Shown here: positions 6,706 through 11,228 of the stretch, piece by piece
Layout: each line of letters opens with the position of its first letter
How positions within the stretch are numbered: position 1 is the stretch's first letter
Source of the DNA: SLJM01 sp964415785
GTDB lineage: Bacteria > Myxococcota_A > Bradymonadia > Bradymonadales > Bradymonadaceae
DNA: 11,228 nucleotides
Reading direction: 5' to 3'
Assembly (NCBI GenBank): GCA_964415785.1
Contig: CAYQBU010000129.1
Location: 1 to 11,228, forward strand
Translations under genes and position numbers: made by a program
The notes under the pieces: generated by a model
The model's input: only the letters and a program-made list of their open reading frames with translations
The model's database searches: none
What the model was told of the DNA's origin: nothing

Positions 6706-6710
6706 CTCCT
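6706..6710 (-). promoter_or_regulatory. Ribosome binding site of coaBC
   Basis: Minus-strand AGGAG is followed by CGGTT and then the ATG at 6700. This is an ideal spacing and fixes the coaBC start. An AT-rich AAATATATG just upstream could be part of a promoter, but no matching -35 box is clear. Confidence 0.7.
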
Positions 6711-6762
6711 CGTGCATATATTTAGCGCTGATGTCGCACCCTCGGTGCCGCATTGGGGGGTG

Positions 6763-7407
6763 CTATTTGACCTCAAATCGACGCTCTTCTTCCATCGGGT
6801 GGTCGCCGACCAAAAACTCCAGGAGCAAATTCACCATATAGCCCGTGGCCCCCCAGATCACATGGGGGTCGTACTCATAAAAATGGAGGTCATACGCCTG
6901 GCTCTTCCACTGGTGCTGCTCGATCCGATGGCGTTGGGGATCCGCCAGACACCTCAAGGGCACATCGAATAACTCCTCGATCTCTCGCGGGTTGGGGCAA
7001 AGCTCGTAGGGCCAGGGCACCTCCCCGACATAGGCTGTGATTTCGTAGCCCGTGACCGTCGGCATCTGCACCAGGCTTCCAAAGACCTCCACATCTTTCG
7101 GTTTTAGCCCGATCTCTTCATCGCTTTCGCGAAGGGCTGTCCACAACAGGTCGTCATCTCCCGGCTCCTGGCGCCCACCGGGGAAACTGACCTCTCCCGA
7201 GTGCTCGGCCATCGTCTCTGGACGCAGCGTAAACAGTAGCGAGGGCTCCTCGTCGATCTCCACCACCGGGATTAGCACCGCCGCCGGGCTCAAGGCCCCT
7301 CGATCGATGCCCTCCAGGCGGTCAAATCGCACCTTCGGTTCCGCCCCCAATCCCCTGAGCCGTTGTCGGACCCAGCCCCCATCGCCAAGCGCTGCCCGCT
7401 TGCTCAT
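6763..7407 (-). CDS. NUDIX hydrolase, CoA diphosphatase-like (NudL/YeaB type)
   Basis: Probably hydrolyses the diphosphate of coenzyme A or its derivatives, giving phosphopantetheine and 3',5'-ADP. At 214 aa it is normal for the group. The CoA-diphosphatase signature region LLFTLRPETMAEHSGEVSFP (57-76) leads into the NUDIX box GGRQEPGDDDLLWTALRESD (77-96) followed by EEIGL, with the metal-binding REsdEE residues at R93-E98. The group commonly has Asp (here D84) where the general NUDIX box has Glu. The ATG overlaps the stop of the preceding PPC gene in an ATGA, so the two are translationally coupled. Downstream, coaBC makes CoA, which fits a CoA-related job. Substrate preference is inferred from family and context; another NUDIX substrate cannot be excluded. 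Confidence 0.88.
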   Translation of the reverse strand: MSKRAALGDGGWVRQRLRGLGAEPKVRFDRLEGIDRGALSPAAVLIPVVEIDEEPSLLFTLRPETMAEHSGEVSFPGGRQEPGDDDLLWTALRESDEEIGLKPKDVEVFGSLVQMPTVTGYEITAYVGEVPWPYELCPNPREIEELFDVPLRCLADPQRHRIEQHQWKSQAYDLHFYEYDPHVIWGATGYMVNLLLEFLVGDHPMEEERRFEVK

Positions 7408-8357
7408 CGACTCACCCGAGCATCAAAGACACTTCGCCCATCTTCCTCTCCCTTATACTCGATCTCCAACACGCCCAGCGCCAGCTTGCGGATCCGACCC
7501 CGAGGCAGACGGATTCGGATATACTGGTCCTCTTCCACATCCAGGACGCGGCATCGGCCCAATTTGATATGATCGAGATAATCCCCCCGTTCCATCAAAG
7601 GCTCTTCGAAATCAAAATCGGCGTAGGGATCGCCCTTCTGCTTTTTGGACAGGCCACCTGCCCGCTTCGAGCCCTTTCGAGCCGCCCTTCCCTTGGACTT
7701 TTTGTCGCCATCGCTGACCTCGGCGAGCGCCTCATCCCAGGACATGTCCGTCTGTTCCGTCCCCGATGACCCCGCCTTGGTCTGCGTGCTCGTACTGCCC
7801 GTGCTCGAGGGCGCCGCTGCACCGGATGCCAAATCCTGCCGCGCTTTCGCAGGCGATCGTCGCTCCCTGGGTGCGACATCGGCCTTTGATGGCGACGATT
7901 CCTCGCTTTTGACTCGCTCAATCCCATCCAGAATCAGCCGCCCTGATTTCCCATCTAAGCGCCGCGTCATTTCCAGATCGCTGAAGATATCGATCACAAA
8001 TTCTCCATCGACGGCCCGGGCCTTTCTCAATTGCCCGCCCACCATCTGAGTGCCCGCCGCTGTGGCCACGCTGAACACCGCCCCCAGGCGCAGCGCCGCC
8101 TCTCCTCCCAGGCGCGAGATATTGCCCGTCAGACTCACCAGATCGAAGCTCCCTTCGGCATCGATCATCTCCTCATATTCGCCGCTCTGGGCATTAAAAT
8201 GCACCAACTCAATGGCATCAAAATGGCCCACGCACCGGACTTCTCCTGCTTTCACCCCTCGGTCATCACATAATTTTGTGAGCGTGGAGACTAACTCGTC
8301 GCCCTCATCCAATCGTCCGACCAATCGCTGCGTCGCCTGGGATCGTCGAAATTTCAC
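7404..8357 (-). CDS. PPC/DUF296-domain protein with basic linker and C-terminal beta-type module
   Basis: A 317-residue protein in three parts. Residues 1-145 match the PPC (plant and prokaryote conserved, DUF296) fold: FRRSQATQRLVGRLDEGDEL, then VRCVGHFDAIEL, the SLTGNIS core and MVGGQLRKARAV. Residues 146-245 are a disordered Ser/Ala/Lys-rich linker ending in a strongly basic patch (KKSKGRAARKGSKRAGG). Residues 250-317 form a small module (MERGDYLDHIKLGRCRV, RIRLPRGRIRKLALG) resembling SH3/Tudor-like 'GDxVxHxxFGxGxV' barrels. The GTG at 8357 is chosen because AGGAAGAG lies just upstream; an ATG at 8444 is less likely. Compared with typical prokaryotic PPC domains, the central HxH is replaced by LRLGAV and GGHL by GGQL, so a histidine-based metal site is unlikely. 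A nucleic-acid or protein-binding role is a guess. It overlaps the NUDIX gene by 4 bp. Confidence 0.8.
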   Translation of the reverse strand: MKFRRSQATQRLVGRLDEGDELVSTLTKLCDDRGVKAGEVRCVGHFDAIELVHFNAQSGEYEEMIDAEGSFDLVSLTGNISRLGGEAALRLGAVFSVATAAGTQMVGGQLRKARAVDGEFVIDIFSDLEMTRRLDGKSGRLILDGIERVKSEESSPSKADVAPRERRSPAKARQDLASGAAAPSSTGSTSTQTKAGSSGTEQTDMSWDEALAEVSDGDKKSKGRAARKGSKRAGGLSKKQKGDPYADFDFEEPLMERGDYLDHIKLGRCRVLDVEEDQYIRIRLPRGRIRKLALGVLEIEYKGEEDGRSVFDARVSR

Positions 8358-8360
8358 GTG

Positions 8361-8368
8361 CTCTTCCT
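8361..8368 (-). promoter_or_regulatory. Ribosome binding site supporting the GTG start at 8357
   Basis: Minus-strand AGGAAGAG is followed by CAC and GTG, with the GGA core seven bases from the start codon. The ATG at 8444 has no comparable site. This favours a 317-residue PPC protein beginning VKFRRSQATQ. Confidence 0.55.
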
Positions 8369-8458
8369 TGTCGCTTGAGAATCCAAAAGCCTCGGCTCGA
8401 CGGAAATTGGCACATCTCGACCCACCCCTGCAAGTCTGGCCCATGGAGTCCAGCCCGG

Positions 8459-8488
8459 ATTATTCACGAGACGTCGTTAACGCGGCAA
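8459..8488 (-). promoter_or_regulatory. Candidate sigma70-type promoter for the PPC-NUDIX genes
   Basis: On the minus strand TTGCCG (8483-8488) and AATAAT (8459-8464) are separated by 18 bases, matching the consensus at 4/6 and 5/6 positions. A transcript would begin near 8452, leaving a leader of about 95 bases before the GTG at 8357. It was found by eye only. The rest of 8358-8593 holds small hairpins (8526-8538; 8574-8589, which could close the DUF2804 transcript) but no gene. Confidence 0.33.
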
Positions 8489-8593
8489 GAACAGAGCTCA
8501 GAGGCCAAAATCGAACCCCACGGGCGATGCGGAGCATCATCGCGGAGTGAGATGAAGGCATCTGGGCTCTGATGAGCCGCAGCAGGCTCCTAG

Positions 8594-9640
8594 CTACCAG
8601 CAAATATCCTGATCTTCGGTCACGCCCGTCAGCTCCACCCAATGATCCTCACCATCGATCTGGAGACGCCCCTGGAAGCGTCCCGCCGGCTGTACAAAAT
8701 AGCAATCGACGAAGCCCCAATTTCGAAGATCGCGATACACATGGCTGGACTCAAAGCGCAGATCGACCTGCCCATCCTCCGTTCTGACCCGCCACTCGTC
8801 CTCTGGTTTGTCCCGATCGTATTCAAAGACCGCCCGGCCGAGTCCGATGAAGCGATCGCCGACCCACAGCCCGTTTTCGCTGATATCGTCATCTCCATCA
8901 TTAAACCCCTCCACCAGATTTAAGCCCACCCGCCGACCGTCGCTGAGTCGTCCCATCGCCAACGCCCAACGCCAGGCTGTGCGCCGGTCCAAGAGGCCGT
9001 GGGTATAATCGACTCCGGCGGTTCCTCCATCGAGCCGATAGCTTCGACTGCCCACCCGCAAATAGCCCGACAGCGGTAGGCCCACCCATTTCTGTGTCGT
9101 GTTCACCATCCCTCCCCCGGACACCGGCGACACCACCGACAGCGCTGGCGCCTCTCCCACCGCGATCGTCGCCTCCAGGCTCATCCCCTGTCGCTCACCC
9201 TGGAGAAAGGGATGGACTTCCCCTTCCCACCGATAACTGGCATTCCCCTCACGACGGCTCAGATCAAAGCGCACCCCGGGAATTCGAAACCAGGAGTGAT
9301 GCCCCATCCCTGGCCGCTTATTGACCGCCCCCTGACGCGCCGGAAGCCCCGTGAACGCTCGATTCAAAATCGCGCGTTCCTCATAGAGATCCACCACGTA
9401 GATAAAACTCTGTACAAAATAGGCCCCATCGACCACGGCGTGGCCCACCAGCACCTCGTCGGTGCAGGCAATCGTATAGTGCCAGCGCTTGCGCCGCGCC
9501 AACCAGTGCCACCACCGCGGCCGCTCCGGCACCGACAGCCGCTCGTAATCCACCACTGGAAACTCTCCGCGATAGGTTCCAAACCGCGGCGCTCCCCGCC
9601 GGTCGAGCACGTCATTGGGCACACTTTTGAGATCTTTCAT
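8594..9640 (-). CDS. DUF2804 family protein
   Basis: The 348-residue protein matches the DUF2804 pattern as I know it: KRWHYTIACTDEVLVGHAVV (51-70), the aromatic YVVDLY region, TTQKWVGLPLSGYLRVG (181-197), DYTHGLLDRRTAWRWALAMG (211-230), then VGLNLVEGFNDG (238-249) with SENGLWVGDRF (254-264) and a DEWRVRTEDGQVDLRFE (281-297) strand pair. The fold is predicted to be lipocalin-like beta barrels, related in style to CrtC/AttH proteins; no reaction is established. There is no signal peptide, so it is probably cytoplasmic. The ATG at 9640 is preferred to upstream starts (GTG 9694) because GGGAG lies eight bases before it. It heads the minus-strand run and diverges from the acyl-CoA synthetase-like gene. 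The family's GLNLG..W.DG.G.TEN segment is only partly kept (FNDGDDDISEN). Confidence 0.82.
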   Translation of the reverse strand: MKDLKSVPNDVLDRRGAPRFGTYRGEFPVVDYERLSVPERPRWWHWLARRKRWHYTIACTDEVLVGHAVVDGAYFVQSFIYVVDLYEERAILNRAFTGLPARQGAVNKRPGMGHHSWFRIPGVRFDLSRREGNASYRWEGEVHPFLQGERQGMSLEATIAVGEAPALSVVSPVSGGGMVNTTQKWVGLPLSGYLRVGSRSYRLDGGTAGVDYTHGLLDRRTAWRWALAMGRLSDGRRVGLNLVEGFNDGDDDISENGLWVGDRFIGLGRAVFEYDRDKPEDEWRVRTEDGQVDLRFESSHVYRDLRNWGFVDCYFVQPAGRFQGRLQIDGEDHWVELTGVTEDQDICW

Positions 9641-9860
9641 CGCCGTCTCTCCCTTCGCTGACTCGTCAATCATCACCTCCATCATACCCACCACGGCCGT
9701 GGCGATCCACCCTCAATAGCTCCCCCCAGAATGCGACATCACCGCTATTTGTCGCCAATCCTCCCACTTTGCCGCCCATTTCTCCCCTTCCGTTCTCCCC
9801 CAAAACCTGAAAAGATAGCCCCGATACTTGGCTGCCCCTAAACCTGGCGCGGAGACCCCG
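9641..9860. promoter_or_regulatory. Divergent intergenic region with 12-bp palindrome
   Basis: This 220-base region separates the DUF2804 gene (minus) from the AMP-binding-like gene (plus). CCACGGCCGTGG at 9691-9702 is a perfect 12-bp palindrome directly beside a minus-strand TATGAT (9681-9686), which could be the -10 box of the DUF2804 gene; an operator there would block that promoter. A plus-strand GATACT (9823-9828) is a weak -10 candidate for the other gene. Bases 9760-9805 are pyrimidine-rich on the plus strand. No -35 box is convincing. Confidence 0.35.
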
Positions 9861-11213
9861 ATGAAAAATTTTCAGACCCGGCTCTGGAAGCATTTCCAAG
9901 AACTCAAAGAGGCGCCCGCTATTTTACGCATCGATGGTGACGGCAAGCCCCAGACCGAGAGCTTTTGGCAGTGGACGCGATCCATTCAAAATGTGGCCAT
10001 GGCTCTCCTGGAAAAGGGGTTTAAGCCGGGAACCCGGGTTGGCCTCATCGGCCTTCCACGGGACGCCGAGTTGGAACTCGTCGTCGCCACCTGGCTTTTG
10101 GGCGGCTGCGCAGTCCCTCTTCCCGGCGACCTCGAACGCAAAGGGCTTCTCCACTGCCTGGCGCGCAGCGGATGCACCTGGATCGCCGTCACCGACGAGG
10201 CCACCCGCTCCGATCTTCGCGGCCCCGGCGGCGACTTACCGGATCATCTCAAATGGCTGATCACCGATCTGGACGAGGACGCCTCCTCGGACCCCATCTT
10301 CGCCCTCCAAGACCTCTATCGCCGCGGGCGCCACCTCATCCAGCGCGGCAAAGCCTCCGCCCTCGCCAAGCGCATCTACGGGCTCAAGCCCCGAGACCCG
10401 GCCCTCATCTTCTTTGAGCCCACACCTCAAGACCAGTGGGAAGGAGCCTTCTTCGGCGCCCACAAGATGGCCCTCCAACTCGACGCCATCGCCTCCCAGA
10501 TGGGCCTCTCCACCGACGGCGACACCTCGTCGGTAGTCGCCAGCCTCTGCGACGGCGGCCACGGCCCATCCCTCCAATTTTGCCTCGCTGCCCTCTGGGC
10601 CGGCGCCACCGTCGCCCTCCCTGGCCCCAAGGCCTTCGAGGACCTCCCGGGCCTCAAGCCCACCTTTCTCATCGCCGACCACCCCCACCTGGAGTCCATG
10701 GGCAAGCGCTACCGCCAACGCCTGGAGCGGGCCCCGGACATCCTCAAAAAAATGGCCTCCGACGACGGCGACAACGCCTGGATCGCCTCCCTGGGCTCCA
10801 TTGGCGAGCGGGCCGCCAAGAAGTTTCTCTACGACCCCATCCGACGCGAGTTTGGCCCCCGCCTCAAAGGCCTCTACATCGCCGGCGGCCAATGCCCCGT
10901 GGGCCTCAGCCCCATCCTCGCCGGCGCTGACATCACCCTTCTGGGCTTCTTCTGGCTTCCCGAAGCCGGCCTCAGCCACGTCGAACACCCCGACGCCCAC
11001 CGCCCGGACTCCGCCGGCCGCCCCATCGAGGGCCTGGCCACCAAAATCCTGGACGCCAAGACCGGCGAAATCGGCGAATTATGCCTCCGCGGCGAGACCC
11101 TCTTTGACAACTACTGGGCCGGCGACGGCCTGCGCAAAACCGACGACAAGGGCTGGCTTCGCACCGGCCAATTGGCCCGCCTGGAGTCCGGATTTCTATT
11201 TGTTGATCCCTGA
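9861..11213 (+). CDS. Degenerate AMP-binding (acyl-CoA synthetase-like) protein lacking the C-terminal domain
   Basis: A 450-residue protein of the ANL adenylate-forming superfamily, starting at the ATG with GGAG six bases upstream. The N-terminal layout is typical of long-chain acyl-CoA synthetases: VAMALLEKGFKPGTRVGLIG (45-64), then ATWLLGGCAVPLP (76-88). The catalytic motifs are badly altered. The Ser/Thr/Gly P-loop (YTSGTTGxPKG) reads FFEPTPQDQWEGAFFGAHK (184-202), GYGLTE reads GFFWLPEAG (362-370), and the ATP-binding Asp of RTGD is Gln (RTGQ, 434-437). GRPIEG, GELCLRGE and GWLRTG are kept. The protein stops at FLFVDP, where normal enzymes go on with the hinge and the roughly 100-residue C-terminal domain. 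The frame is otherwise intact with clean C-ending codons, so it looks like a maintained pseudoenzyme rather than a decayed gene. Role unknown. Confidence 0.85.
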   Translation: MKNFQTRLWKHFQELKEAPAILRIDGDGKPQTESFWQWTRSIQNVAMALLEKGFKPGTRVGLIGLPRDAELELVVATWLLGGCAVPLPGDLERKGLLHCLARSGCTWIAVTDEATRSDLRGPGGDLPDHLKWLITDLDEDASSDPIFALQDLYRRGRHLIQRGKASALAKRIYGLKPRDPALIFFEPTPQDQWEGAFFGAHKMALQLDAIASQMGLSTDGDTSSVVASLCDGGHGPSLQFCLAALWAGATVALPGPKAFEDLPGLKPTFLIADHPHLESMGKRYRQRLERAPDILKKMASDDGDNAWIASLGSIGERAAKKFLYDPIRREFGPRLKGLYIAGGQCPVGLSPILAGADITLLGFFWLPEAGLSHVEHPDAHRPDSAGRPIEGLATKILDAKTGEIGELCLRGETLFDNYWAGDGLRKTDDKGWLRTGQLARLESGFLFVDP

Positions 11214-11228
11214 CTTCACCCGACGGCC

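Noticed and set aside
6701..6762. Terminator between the NUDIX gene and coaBC
   Set aside because: Only a 5-bp GCACC/GGTGC hairpin is present with no T-tract; read-through is as likely.
5492..6841. Plus-strand frame of 449 residues opposite coaBC
   Set aside because: It is antisense to a certain coaBC gene and made of His/Arg/Pro-rich sequence typical of GC-rich shadows.
10236..11000. Minus-strand frame of 254 residues opposite the AMP-binding-like gene
   Set aside because: It is Gly/Ala/Glu/Val-rich, which arises from C-ending codons on the plus strand; the plus frame has clear ANL homology.
1..11228. A complete novel defence, mobile or biosynthetic system
   Set aside because: No integrase, nuclease, toxin-antitoxin, reverse transcriptase or modification gene is recognisable; most genes are conserved housekeeping types.

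Overview
The window looks like chromosomal DNA from a GC-rich (roughly 60% by eye) Gram-negative bacterium. A deltaproteobacterial or myxobacterial-type organism (Myxococcota/Bradymonadota-like) is my best guess, at low confidence. It rests on a coaBC-uracil-DNA glycosylase gene pair, a PPC/DUF296 protein with an extra C-terminal module, a lysine-fermentation Kdd, and long acidic or Lys/Glu-rich low-complexity segments. There are no rRNA, tRNA, CRISPR, integrase or transposase genes.

Layout. Bases 1-482 (+) are the 3' end of a gene for an extremely acidic protein built from perfect 78-bp (26-residue) tandem repeats. Its stop is followed by a chain of hairpins ending in a clear intrinsic terminator (549-605). 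From 9640 down to 680 all genes are on the minus strand. In transcription order they are: a DUF2804 protein; a PPC/DUF296-domain protein overlapping a NUDIX CoA-diphosphatase-like gene by 4 bp; coaBC (coenzyme A synthesis); a family-4 Fe-S uracil-DNA glycosylase with a long low-complexity insert; kdd (3,5-diaminohexanoate dehydrogenase of lysine fermentation); clpX; and two unrecognised ORFs (134 and 238 aa) separated by 16 bp and a T7 run. At 9861 a divergent plus-strand gene encodes a degenerate AMP-binding (acyl-CoA synthetase-like) protein with no C-terminal domain.

How the genes fit together. The segment is mostly housekeeping. nudL-like and coaBC sit together and would act on CoA breakdown and synthesis, and UDG follows coaBC closely. 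kdd is 30 bp after UDG and may be co-transcribed, although no other lysine-fermentation gene is visible. The clpX copy stands without clpP and has unusual loop residues.

Most worth a second look: the apparent acyl-CoA synthetase pseudoenzyme, the acidic repeat protein with its 3' hairpin chain, the possible frameshift joining the two ORFs after clpX, and the PPC protein that has lost its usual histidines and gained a basic linker and a C-terminal module. I do not see a complete, recognisable novel defence or mobile system.
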